DNA of 37,500 nt from Neocallimastix lanati (nom. inval.) (lineage: Eukaryota; Neocallimastigomycota; Neocallimastigomycetes; Neocallimastigales; Neocallimastigaceae), in NCBI GenBank assembly GCA_016946835.1, contig JACVTC010000051.1, positions 965,001 through 1,002,500 on the forward strand, read 5' to 3'. The translations under genes were made by a program, and so were the position numbers. The notes below the pieces were generated by a model. It was not told the DNA's origin. It ran no database searches and saw nothing but the letters and a program-made list of their open reading frames with translations. Below, piece after piece: positions 14,121 to 25,199 of the stretch (its first letter is position 1; each line of letters begins with the position of its first letter).

Positions 14121-14626
14121 ATTTTGAGTAACAATAATAGATTTATAAATCATGTTGTTGTTATTAATGTATTTAATGAATCAATATTGAATATAATGTT
14201 GTAGAATGTCTATGAATATGCATATTATTATTAGTATTATCACTGTAAATATTATTTCTTCAGATAAAAAATTATATATTTTTCACGATTCAAGTAAAAA
14301 AATAATAATAATAATAATAATAATATTTTACATATGTAAAATAAAAAACTTTTAATTTCCGTTTATTAATTATTTAACAATATATATATTTTTAATAAAA
14401 TATTTTCAAAAAATTTATTAAAATATTATTTAAAAAAAAATAAAATTCTTACCTATTATTATTATTATTTTTATTTTTTTAATATGATATTATGATATTA
14501 TAAAAATTCCAATTTAATATATTTTTTATCACTTTTGAATTTTATAAAATGAAAATTCTAAATAATATTTTCCAGAAATATTATTTATATATATTTTTTA
14601 TATATATATTTAAGTTTTATTTTAAT

Positions 14627-14676
14627 TTTGATAATTATTAAAAACACTTTTAAAAGTGTTTTTAATAATTATCAAA
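14627..14676. repeat. Perfect 50-bp palindrome
   Basis: The sequence equals its own reverse complement over 50 bp with no mismatch and no spacer; the core is AAAAACACTTTTAAAAGTGT. As DNA it could extrude a cruciform, as RNA it would form a 25-bp stem without a normal loop. It sits in the middle of the 8-kb desert, about 2.4 kb past the aminopeptidase stop codon. It could be the fused ends of a small inverted-repeat element or a replication-generated inversion; no flanking duplication is obvious. Confidence 0.93.
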
Positions 14677-15426
14677 TATTGAATATAAATAGTGTTGATT
14701 TTATTAAATAAAGAAGTTTTTATATATTTATAAATAATATTTATTAATACTATTATACAATTTTATATATTATACTTAATATAATATTTAATATATTTTT
14801 TGTAATAAAATCTGAATAAAACTTAATATAAAACAATTAACTGTTTATTATAATTATCATTTTATTACTATTATTATTATTATTTTATTATTAATATTAT
14901 TAATTAATTAATTAATCTTTTTTTCTATAGGAACAATAAACATAAAATGAAATAAAATTATAATGAAAACTATATAAAATCTTACAATAATAATATTTAT
15001 TTAATAAATATAAACATTTTTATTAACATTTTGATTAATAATCATTTAACAATAATAATAATGTATAATGATAATAATTGTTAACAATAATAATTAATAA
15101 CAATAACAATAATGTTAATGATAAAATAACTATAATTAATAAAACACCTTTTTTTTTGATTTATATTTTTAATATATTAATTATTTTATAAACAAAAAAT
15201 ATTAAAAACAAATTATTTTTATTCTATTAAAATTTAATATATATTATATAATACTTTTTTATTTGAAATTTATGGAAAAATTCAAATATAATTATATATA
15301 TATATAATTATTTTAGTATAATTCAATAGACTAATGTATCTTTTGTATTTTTATTAAAATTTAAACTTTATTTTTTTGCTAATATTAATAATTATTAAAC
15401 TTTTTAATTTGTCCAATTTTAGTTAT

Positions 15427-15429
<3 letters not shown>

Positions 15430-15473
<44 letters not shown>
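15430..15473. repeat. Homopolymer T tract, 44 nt
   Basis: Uninterrupted T run on the + strand, about 1.6 kb downstream of the aminopeptidase stop codon. Confidence 0.95.
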
Positions 15474-15617
15474 CAATACGTTCAATTATTACCATGATTT
15501 TCTTTATTACTTTATCATTGTAATTATTATTTTTATCCTTTTTATTAATTAATTTTTTATTTTTAAAGAAAAAAAAATATTATCATGATTAACAAAGTAT
15601 AAAAGGAATATATAATA

Positions 15618-15646
15618 CATATTGTTATATATTATATAACAATATG
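15618..15646. repeat. Near-perfect inverted repeat, 14-bp arms around one base
   Basis: Left arm CATATTGTTATATA, one T, then its exact reverse complement. Intergenic; no gene is adjacent. May be chance in AT-rich sequence, although the arms contain C and G. Confidence 0.75.
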
Positions 15647-16360
15647 AACTATATTTAAAGAAAAAATTCAAATTTTTTTTATGGTTTAGGTTAAAAAAAT
15701 AAAAAATGGAAAAGATTTGAAAATAAAGAGTTTATAAAATTTATAAAAATCTTAATTATATATTTTTTACATACTAAATAACAATGAATTGAAGACAAAT
15801 TTAATATTTCCTAAAATATTTAGAGTATTCATTTTCTATTTGATTTCATGGATAGGAATATATATTTATTAATTTAATAATAGCATTTTTAAATTAATCA
15901 ACAAATATTTAATAATTTATTATTAAATCTTTTTTTATTTTTTTTTAAGAAATATAAAAGGAATATATAATTACTTTTTATTTATTCATTTATTTTTATT
16001 TTTTATTTTTATTTTTTTATCTTTTTTTTTATGAACAAAATTAATATAAATATTATATATATTATATTTGGATGTTTTTATTAAAACACTCATTAAAAAC
16101 AATTTTTTAAAGTCGATATTATATTATATTTTTTAATATTTATTAATAATTATTTGGAATGATTATTAATTTGATTAATATTTATATACTTCAAATAATT
16201 ATTTTTGAAACAAGAACTTTTTTTTTTCTTATTGAATAAGAATTTTCATTTGATGTTAGAATTTTTTTGTTTTATTAAAATTTATCATTTCTTTATAATT
16301 TTTTATATTAGATTTGATATTAATTATTGTTAATAATTTGATATATATTTGTATTTTTCT

Positions 16361-16362
<2 letters not shown>

Positions 16363-16417
<55 letters not shown>
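16363..16417. repeat. Homopolymer T tract, 55 nt
   Basis: Uninterrupted T run on the + strand, about 650 nt downstream of the aminopeptidase stop codon. It produces a false poly-Phe open frame. Confidence 0.95.
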
Positions 16418-16570
16418 CTTAAATGGTTTAATTATTTCGTCTCTATCTTATTTTTATCTTTATTCTAAAATTTCATTTATTTTGTATTATATTATATTAT
16501 ATTTTTTATTTCATATTGAAGGAGTTACCAAATAGAAATTAACGATGGTTAATAGATTATCTCTCTTTCT

Positions 16571-16572
<2 letters not shown>

Positions 16573-16620
<48 letters not shown>
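16573..16620. repeat. Homopolymer T tract, 48 nt
   Basis: Uninterrupted T run on the + strand, about 440 nt downstream of the aminopeptidase stop codon, paired with the 55-nt tract just to its left. A shorter 15-nt T run lies closer, about 40 nt past the stop. Confidence 0.95.
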
Positions 16621-16626
<6 letters not shown>

Positions 16627-17063
16627 AAGCTTAGATCTATTTCATCTTCATATCAAAATGAATATTATATGAAATCTTTCAAAATTACAGAAAATCCATT
16701 TTTGTAATATCATGGATCATCAGTTATAGCAAATTCCTAGTTCAAAAGCCTCCGAATCAATATCAATTTTAATATTATATTAAATATATTTTAAGATTTT
16801 TATGCACTATTTTTATATATATTTATTTTATTTTTAATTATGTGACGATTCATAGTTAATAATATTTAATAATATATCTAGTTACATTGTATGAATATGA
16901 AATATAGAAATACTAATTTAGGTTTAATATTTATAATAAATGATTAATGTTTTATTAATAACTTTTAAATTATTATTATTTTTTTTTAAAAAAAAATAGT
17001 TTATACGCTTTTTTTTTTTTTTTAAATACTTATATATATATATATATATTTCAGTTTTCATTT

Positions 17064-18696
17064 TTAATAATTTTCTTTTATCCAATTTGCAGTAAATACA
17101 CCAAGATTTTCATTTATAGTCCAATAATCAATGATATCAGATTCATTATCATTTTCTATTGAAATCTTAAAATCAATGGGAAGATCTTTATTAATAGTAT
17201 TTAACCAGAAATTAATCTTTTCTAAAAATTCTTCATTTTTAATATTTAAAGTTACTAATTCAATAATCCTAGAAAAGTCTAATTTCTCTAATAAATAATT
17301 TTCTTTAAAATACGTATTCCAATTTTCTTTAATAAATTCAAAACATGTCTCCTGAGCATAAGAACCATGAATTAAAATAACACTCTCAAATATATTTTCA
17401 ATATTTAGATCTTCGTTAAAATCAGAGATAGCAAATTTAAACAATTTTTTTTGAAGTGAAGAGTTAGAAACGTAAGTAAGAATTTCTGATAACATTTCTT
17501 TTCGATCATCAGAAGTTTCATTTTTAAATTCCTCTAGAATAAAATTAAAATTTTCCTCATCACCATATCTTATACCATTGGAATAAATAATAAACATAAT
17601 TTCATCATCAAAATTTTCGGTCAAAGTACCGTTTTTAATTTTATTAAAGTAATATAAAGCCTGATTAATAGTATTTTCTTCTCTAACGGAACAAGCTAAA
17701 TTTAAAAGCGTTCCACGTATGATAGAACGATTATGAATAGTATTATCTTTAATGGTGAATTTTTCAATGATTTGACTTTCTTTTTCTACCCAATCAATAT
17801 CTTTCAAAATATTTTCAATTATAGAAATGACGAAATTATTAACATGTTCATTGGAATTTGCTGAGTTTAATTTTTCAATTAATGTATAAAGATAAGAAAT
17901 AGCAATACTCCAAACATTAATACTCTTTTCTTTTTTTAAAAAGTCTAAACAGTTTAATATTATTTCTGGATTTCCAATTCGACCGTTAAATAATTGATCT
18001 AGCATATCATGTAAGAAACCGGCTCTATCAATAAAAGACATAAATTCTAAATCTGATTTCAACCATTCACATGCTATACGAAGTGATTCATCATCATATT
18101 GAACACTATAATAACCTTTTTGATCAACATTGCCTTTGACAAAAATTTTGGAATAAGCGTCTTCTTTATCAGAGGGCAATGAAATATTAATTTCATCCTC
18201 AAGAATTATGTATTTACTTTCTATAAGTTCTGGTTTTCCAGTATTATTGCTATAGACATTATATGAGTATGGAATAACCCATTTAGTATCCTCCATTGAT
18301 TCATTATTTTCTAATAATTCCAGACGATTAGCTGAGTATTGTTCTTGATTTAAGTTAAGTATATAGTCTTTTTGATTTTCTATCATCATGACAATTGGAT
18401 ATCCTGACTGATTAATGAAACTTTCCATAGTTTTGGCTACATTATTAATAGGCATTCCTTCTCTATTATAAGATTCTAAAGATTTCCATAACTGTTCATT
18501 ATCGGCGTTATTATACTTATACAAGTTTAAATATTCATTAATTCTTTTATAAAAGTATGAATCTTCCAAGTAATTTATGTCATTGCTAAAATTTATATTA
18601 TTTAGCCATGATTCCATCATTCTATATTTAATATATGTATTAATATATTTGTTATAAGAATAAAAAATTGTTAATATTTTCAGCATTAATATCAAC

Positions 18697-18727
<31 letters not shown>

Positions 18728-19500
18728 ATTATATTTTCTGTTTTTTCTTTCCTTAAAGGTCTTTTAATAAATCAATATATATATATATATATATTATATA
18801 TATTACCTTATAATAGCAGATCCTTTATAGTAAGTAATATGGTCAAATAAATTCTATTATTATATAAATTAAAAATATTTTTTTTAAAGAAATAGAAAAT
18901 ATTAGAAATTTATTTTAATAATATTTGTAAATTAATATAAATATATATATACTTCAATTTCTTCTGGATTATCCACAAAGTAATAAACCGGATGAGTAAT
19001 ATAAGAAGTATCTTCTGCCATAACAGAAAGTACATCTTCAATATACCACTGGTTATCAGAACCAAAATTTGGTTCGGCAACCTCCAAACCTATGTCTTTA
19101 TTATTTTTATTTTATTAATTTATTTATTTATTTATTTATTTTTTTTTTTATTAATTAAGTATACTTATGGATTATCACATATAATAATATACTTACATTG
19201 TATATAATCTAAATAAAAGTTTTACGAAATTGATAAGAAATAAAAATAAATAAATAAAGAAAATCAGTATATTCTAATCAATATATATTTTAAAAAAATA
19301 TTTTTAAAGGATATATTAATATATTTATTTCTTTATTAATTATTTACTTGCAAAACCTTCATTTAACCATAAATCATCCCACCATTTCATTGTAACAAGG
19401 CTTTATTATAAATTAAAATTTAAAAAAAAAATAAATGTAAATTTTTAATTATTAAAAATATATATTATATATAAATATATATAAATATTATTTATTATTA

Positions 19501-19590
<90 letters not shown>

Positions 19591-21710
19591 CTATAATTAA
19601 TATATTCTATAATAAAATATTATATATAAATTTTAAATACATACTTTCCAAACCATTGATGAGCTAATTCATGAGCAATAGATACTACAATATGTTGCTT
19701 ATCATAGGGAGACATTATTTTTTCATTATATAATAAACTTGTTTCAATAAAAGTTATTAAACCCCAATTTTCCATAGCTCCAACTATTTCATTTATTTAT
19801 ACGTAATAAATAATTTTTTTTTATGTTTTTTAAAAAAATAATAATATTTAAATTGTTATTTATAATATTATAAATCAATAATAATAATATAATATATTTA
19901 TATAAAGAGGAGGTGAATTACAGGAAAATTTAGGAATAGCAATCTGTTATAAATATATACATATTTAAAATTTAATTAATAATTCAAATTTTCAAATTTT
20001 TTTTTTTTTTAATTAACTCATTATTCATTAAAGAATAAAAAAAATAATAAGTTTATATATAATATTATTATTATAATATTATATTTGCTAATTAATACAT
20101 TAACATTTCAAAAAAAAAAAAAAAAAAAGAAAAAGAATAGATAAATAAATTATTTACCAAATCTAATTTCGGAAGAGAGTAAGGAATTCTATAAAGATTT
20201 TCATAGAATTTTAAAATTTTAATAGTTATATCTAAGGCATATTTAGTATTTTCAATTTGATCAGGTCTTGAATAGACATTAATATCAATGGAATTGTATT
20301 TATCAGAAACACATTTGAAATCTGAAACAACAAAAGCAACCAAATATGTACTCATTCTATTATATATATATAAATTGTTAATTCAATTTCAATTATATAT
20401 ATTATGAATGAAATAATGAAATAATAAATTATAGATAAACAGTTATATTACTTAACACTATTTTCAAATATATATTTTTTTTGTTTTAAATTTTCTAATT
20501 CTTCAATGTTAATAACATTCATATTCGATAATGCCATTAAACCATCATCAACAGTCATATTTACTTGAAATGTAGCCTTTAATTGTGGTTCATCAAAACA
20601 TGGAAAAGCTTTTCTTGCATAGGTAGCTTGGAATTGGGTGGCAGCTAAATTAGATAAACTGCCATCATTATTTTTATATTCATCTACGAAGTAACCTGTC
20701 ATATCCTCTGAATTCAATTCCCCGGAATATTGAATATTTAATGTATAATTTGTCTTTTTTTTTTTTTTTATTTTTGAATAGTTAATATATATATATATAT
20801 ATTATATTATATTTATATATAAAAATAGTAATTAGAATAATTGAATTTTCTATAAAATAAAATTTAAATTATATATATATATATTTTTTTAATTATTTTT
20901 AAAATTTTATATTTGCAATATTAAAATATAGTAATATATATTATATATTACTTTAGATTTTAAATTATTATTAAACCTCAGAATCACATATTGATTTTTT
21001 TTACTATAATTAATTGAATTTGGTATCCATTTTTCAATGTCATTAGAAATATTAATATTTGAGAGTGAGAGTTGATTTGAATGGAAAATAACAATATCAG
21101 TTTCCTCTAAGATTTCAATATCAATTTCTGCTTTTCCTTTAAAAGTAAAATTTTCAAGTGAAGTATAAAAATCTAAACGATAAGCAATAGGTAATACTGT
21201 TTCAGGTAAACGAATAGAAGAATATATATCATCTGTTTCATTATCATTTGTTTCAATATCATCAATCTCAATACTACTAGTTTCAATATCATCAGTTTCA
21301 ATATCATCAGTTTCAATATCATCAGTTTCAACACCATCTGTTTCAATATCATCAATTTTTATAGAACTGAATTCAATATTAGTTTTATTCTCATAAAGAT
21401 TAATATCATCATCAAGGAATAACCCATTTTCACTTTGTTCAAAAACATCTTCTGTAATATCAGTTAATATAATATATTCATAATCAACATTAGAATCACT
21501 ATCTTCTTTTTTATTACTTTTTTCTTCTAAAATTATATTATCATTCTCTGTGGATAATATATTTTCTTCTGTTTTAAGATTTAAATTATTAATAGAATTA
21601 TAAAATTCTGAATTGTTAAGGTTAGATAAGAATTTTCTCCCCTCTATTTTAATAATAGGACTTACTAATAAAACAATATTTAATAAAATATTTTTTTTAA
21701 AATACTTCAT
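17064..21710 (-). CDS. M1-family zinc aminopeptidase, secretory, nine exons
   Basis: Removes N-terminal residues from peptides using one zinc ion. Exons: 21710-20952, 20753-20452, 20356-20158, 19943-19922, 19783-19645, 19400-19348, 19089-18953, 18853-18807 and 18621-17064. All phases match and the sum is 1071 residues plus TAA. Residues 1-24 look like a signal peptide or signal anchor ([20 protein letters not shown]). Residues 25-165 are an acidic extension with DDIET repeats at 120-162. The M1 N-terminal domain starts near 166 ([16 protein letters not shown]). The substrate-recognition motif GAMEN is at 429-433, the zinc site HELAH at 465-469 with E488 exactly 18 residues on, and the catalytic tyrosine is Y545 (TYYKG). 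The last exon covers the helical ERAP1-like C-terminal domain. Every catalytic motif is intact. With no C-terminal membrane segment or HDEL-type tail seen, it is probably secreted, or an N-terminally anchored type II protein. M1 call near certain; exon edges high. Confidence 0.95.
19540..19584. repeat. Homopolymer T tract, 45 nt, inside an intron
   Basis: It lies within intron 5 of the aminopeptidase gene (19644-19401), between the exons carrying HELAH and the second zinc ligand, and follows a (TTTA)n run. On the sense strand it is poly(A), unlike the usual pyrimidine-rich intron end. Confidence 0.95.
19922..19943 (-). other. 22-nt micro-exon of the aminopeptidase gene
   Basis: It encodes IAIPKFS plus the first base of the next codon, bounded by acceptor AACAG and donor GTAATT. 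It supplies the segment that in M1 enzymes immediately precedes GAMEN (AIPDF in relatives). Splicing from it to 19783 restores phase and gives F-G-A-M-E-N. Skipping it would remove 22 nt and break the frame before the active site. Confidence 0.88.
21225..21353 (-). repeat. Coding minisatellite for DDIET pentapeptides
   Basis: Tandem 15-nt units encode seven to eight copies or variants of D-D-I-E-T (DGVET, SSIEI, NDNET) at residues 120-162 of the aminopeptidase. Three consecutive units are nearly identical in DNA. The array lies between the signal sequence and the first catalytic-side domain, so length changes should not disturb the enzyme core. Confidence 0.85.
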
Positions 21711-22849
21711 TTTTTTTAATATTAATTAATAAAAAATTTTCTCTTTATTAGTTTTTTTTTTTTTTTTTTATTTTATTTATTATATTTATATATTTATATA
21801 TTAATTTTTCAAATATCTTTTTATTTTAAACTACTTTTTTTTTTTTTTTTTTTTTTACTATGAATATTTAATTTAATATATATAAAATTATTTTATTTTT
21901 TTAGAATTTTTTTTTTTTTTGAAAATTACATATATATATAGATACATTTATAAAAAAAAAAAAAAATTTTTTTATTAACAAATAAAATAAAAAATAAAAA
22001 ATGAAAAAAAAAAAAAAAAAAAAAAAGTATTAATATAAATAAAGTTTTCCATATTTTATTATAATTAATATAATTATAATTTTTTTTTTTTTTATTGTAT
22101 ACTTTAATATTTATTGAACATTAATTTATATTAATTTGTAATACCTTAATCTTATTTTTTATTGTTTTTTTTTTTATTCGTATTATACTATCTTAAAAAA
22201 CAAAAACAAAACAAAACAAAACAAAAAAAAAAAAAAAATATTTCTTACCATTGTACTACATTTTTTAATCTATTTTATATTAAAACAAAAAACAAAAAAT
22301 ATTTCGTTGTTACAGAATAGTCCCCCATAGGAAATTTAATACAATAATAGATTCACCAATGAAAATTTTTATTTTTATTTTCCACTCGGGTTTTATTTTA
22401 TATTAATATAGATATAGAAACTGATATTTCACTAAAACATTTTATAATCCGAAGTAAATATATATTAAATTTTGTCAACTCTTCATTAATATTCTTAATT
22501 AATAATCTTATTATGGTTTTACTATAATAAATAGATATAAACTTTACAATATTAATTTTATTATACATATTTTAGATTTTTCTTTTTTTCTTTTTTTTTT
22601 TTTCTTTATATATATATATATATATATATATATTTTTTTTAAATTATTAAATATTTGAAAAAAAAAAAACTCTCAACAGTTAATTATATTAATTAATATA
22701 TTAATTTGATTAAAAAAAAAATAATATTATTTTAAACATATAATCAATAATAATAATTTTTTTATTAATTTCTCTAATCTTGCGTATACTATACAATTTT
22801 TAAATATTATAATAATTTATACTATATAAATGAATGATATGCACATTTA
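21711..22849. other. Intergenic stretch between aminopeptidase gene and retroelement relic
   Basis: Contains the presumed promoter side of the aminopeptidase gene. There are T or A runs near 21752-21769, 21836-21856 and 22007-22026, an (AT)n run near 22608-22633, and a slightly more G+C-rich patch at about 22310-22400 with TAGTCCCCCATAGG and CCACTCGGG that fits no gene I can see. No TATA or CAAT arrangement can be singled out in this composition. Confidence 0.55.
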
Positions 22850-22879
22850 GAAATTAATACATTGTGATTCATAATATGA

Positions 22880-23546
22880 TATTTCTAAAAAATATAAATA
22901 TTATTTCCTGCATTCCATTTTTGTTATCTTTAAGTGAATTGCTGTTAATAAAAGAGCACATATTAAATAAAGCAGATACACCAGATGCGACAGTTTGAGG
23001 AAGTTTTCCATTCCACTTTTGAACAAATTCCATCAATATTACTTTGTCAGTTAATTGTTGATTTTTGAGTTGATAAGAATTTTGATTCAGTTTACAGTTT
23101 GAGTAGCTTCTACTTTAATTATTGCAAGATCTTGTTTAGTTTTTAATGTTTTCTGTTGAGAAGTTTGCGTAGGTTCGATGGTTTTATTGATTTCATCTAA
23201 GAAGTCAAAAATTAATGATATTGAATACTTTAATATTTAAATAATAACGAGTGATCTTTTGTGAAATTTCTTTTTCCATTTCTGAAGATACTATTGTATG
23301 TTTAATGATGATTTCTTCTGCACTGTTATTTGGCAGCTATAGATTTCATTCATTTTTGAATGGCAGGATTTACAATGACATTGTAATAATCATTGCCCAC
23401 ATTATTATAGTTGTTAGCTGAGGAAGTAGTATTTACTCTTTAGTTTACTGATACCTTTGAAGAGATTGATTGTAAGTGGCATTTGATTAAACTTCTGTCT
23501 TTGTTACTCTATTATCGATTTGAACAGTTTTTGTAATAATTGACAT
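22880..23546 (-). pseudogene. Broken ORF at the 3' side of the retroelement relic
   Basis: It begins ATG at 23546 (MSIITKTVQIDNRVTKTEV), is then cut by TAA, and continues in shifting frames with recognisable coding segments, including QKWNGKLPQTVASGVSALF and MCSFINSNSLKDNKNG near its end. I do not recognise the family. Its last 15-20 codons match, in the same frame, the fragment at 35281-35417, so it derives from a dispersed element or gene family. It could be a third ORF after pol, or the Gag of an adjacent broken copy. Confidence 0.6.
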
Positions 23547-23612
23547 TTTGAAATGAAATCTTTCGCTAAGTACATTATTCGATAACCTATGTGACCATAG
23601 AAAATCTTGAAA

Positions 23613-23775
23613 TTTCAATTTCAAAATGTTGAAAATAAAAAAAAAAAAAAAAAATAAATATTAATTTTATAATAATAATGATATGATTATTTATAGTGTA
23701 TAAACATATATTATTTAATTATTTAATTATTAAATTAATTGTGTATCAATTTCGAACATTGTTTTGAAATTGAAA
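23613..23775. repeat. 14-bp inverted repeat pair within the relic
   Basis: TTTCAATTTCAAAA at 23613-23626 is the exact reverse complement of 23762-23775, and pairing continues imperfectly outward (TGTTGAA against TTCGAACA). The 135-nt interval separates the end of the integrase remnant from the start of the next broken ORF, where an element boundary would be expected. Confidence 0.55.
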
Positions 23776-23929
23776 TTAAATTGGTATATTTTTGTATATT
23801 TTAGTGTTATTTTTTTTTCTATTCTCTCTAAAGTAGAATGTTTTTGATATGGCATTCCTCTTTAATATAATTCCAGTTATCTCTTATTGTAATTTAACTG
23901 TATTTCATGTTATTTCTTTTATAATATAA

Positions 23930-24760
23930 TATATGATCCAATATAATGCGGATCCAATTCATGTCTTTGAAATATTCTAAATTTTATTTTATTGCCAATT
24001 TTATATTCATGAGTTTTTTCCATATTTTTTCTTTGCTTTTCTTTTTGTTTTCCAGCAATTGATTATCCAAAACATTTTATTAATGGCATCTTTAAAACAT
24101 TTTGTATGTTCTATGAGTCTTTTTAATAGTAATTCTTCTATTGGTTGTTTAGTGACTTCTTCAAATGAACTAAACTAAGTACATTAATTTCATTTTGAAG
24201 CATATCTTTTTGTCTATATAATAATAGTTCAAAACTTAAATATCCACATCAGAAGATTTTGAAGTTCTAAATAGCTCATAAAGCCAAAAGTAGTAATGTG
24301 TCATAATTATTATTTATATTAGCAAAGTTTCTCAATTGATTGCAAATTTTTTTTATTTCTAATTTCAATTAAACCATTAGATGGAGGGTAGTAAGGAGTA
24401 ATAAAGTGAATATATACTCCATAAAGATCTAAAAATATTTTGGTGAAATTACTATCTAATTAAATACCATTATCTATACTAATTATTTGTGGTTGTTCAT
24501 ATCTGCTAAAAACATTTATAAAGAAATCATTAACATCTTGAGAAGTAATTGTTTAAGATGCCTCAGACTCTACTCGTAGAGCAAAATAATCTACATAAAA
24601 TAAAATATAATTATTATATTTTAATACTGTTTTGGAGGTCAAATAATGACCAATCCTAATCTAACAAAGAGAGCTTCTACGGGAGTTCTATGCTGTCCAA
24701 CTAAATTCGGAGAAGGTTCAGATATTTTTAATTGACATATTTTACATATGGAAGTATATT
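23930..24760 (-). pseudogene. Integrase remnant (DDE core, zinc finger, C-terminal region)
   Basis: The zinc-finger cysteines survive as ICKIC-Q near 24750. The core is readable from 24603 to 24300 in one frame apart from two TAA codons: FYVDYFALRVESEAS, then SIDNG, then PYYPPSNGLIEIRNK. The second Asp and the Glu are separated by exactly 35 residues, the retroviral-type D-35-E spacing. The first catalytic Asp, normally before GP, is not visible (L-V-I-I then TGA). Downstream is a frameshifted FELL-type segment and a basic C-terminal part with HEYKIGNKIKFRIF and DPHYIGSYII, like the GPY/F region of gypsy integrases. Inactive. Confidence 0.88.
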
Positions 24761-24919
24761 TTTTTATGTTCAAAATCATATGCATCCAATAATAGTTTTA
24801 TTTCATACTATCGTCTATCACAATGATTTTTATCTTTTCCATATAATCGTCAATTACTAATCTAAGTCTATCTATTTAAAGTATCAAAAATATCTTCTTG
24901 AATATTAAGAATTACATAT

Positions 24920-25058
24920 GTGCTCTTTTTTGTAATCTATAGTCTTAACAACGTCTCCAAAGACCATTTTTCTTAGGTATTAACACTATGAGTTTTCTGG
25001 TTACTAAATTAGCAATGCTACCACCGTCAGTTAAAATAACAGCAAGGGAACCATCCAA
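24920..25058 (-). pseudogene. Protease and reverse-transcriptase fragment
   Basis: LDGSLAVILTDGGSIANLV resembles a retropepsin active-site loop (D-[TSG]-G-[AS]). About 15 residues later comes IPKKNGLWRRC then TAA then DYR, matching the VPKK-DG-SWR-C-DYR entry block of gypsy reverse transcriptases. No YxDD motif or RNase H follows, and only some 170 nt separate this from the integrase finger, so roughly 2 kb of pol has been lost. Confidence 0.7.
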
Positions 25059-25199
25059 CCACTAACCACAACTATATCATGTTCTTGGACTTCCCTGGTA
25101 TAGTAACAACCTGTCGGATTATAAACAATTTTCAAAGCTTTTAATATTATTGTAATATTCCGAATAACTTATAAATGCTTCTTTCTCTGTTTTTTTTTT

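Larger units (their letters stand above)
9051..17063. other. 8-kb AT-rich intergenic desert with no gene seen
   Basis: The stretch between the bZIP promoter side and the 3' end of the aminopeptidase gene. It is built from A/T homopolymers (T tracts near 9239-9257, 11780-11804 and 12456-12491), (AT)n and (AAT)n runs and palindromes listed separately. Open frames such as those at 13905-14153 and 16314-16535 encode only Tyr/Ile/Leu or Phe runs produced by simple repeats. No tRNA, rRNA or recognisable protein fragment was found on either strand. Confidence 0.6.

Noticed and set aside
13905-14153. 82-codon Tyr/Ile/Leu open frame on the minus strand
   Set aside because: Generated entirely by an AAT/AAAT microsatellite, with no start context or normal composition.
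16314-16535. Plus-strand frame with a poly-Phe run
   Set aside because: Produced by the 55-nt T tract; flanks have no coding character. The frames at 32844-33095 and 36587-36826 fail for the same reason.
18622-18695. [17 protein letters not shown] as the N-terminus of the aminopeptidase C-terminal part
   Set aside because: This stretch is the 3' end of an intron; splicing from 18807 to 18621 joins KGSAIIR to MMESWL as expected in M1 enzymes.
23165-23190. Possible tRNA T-arm (GGTTCGATGG)
   Set aside because: No matching acceptor, D or anticodon stems could be placed around it, and it falls inside the broken relic ORF. No tRNA was recognised elsewhere in the window.
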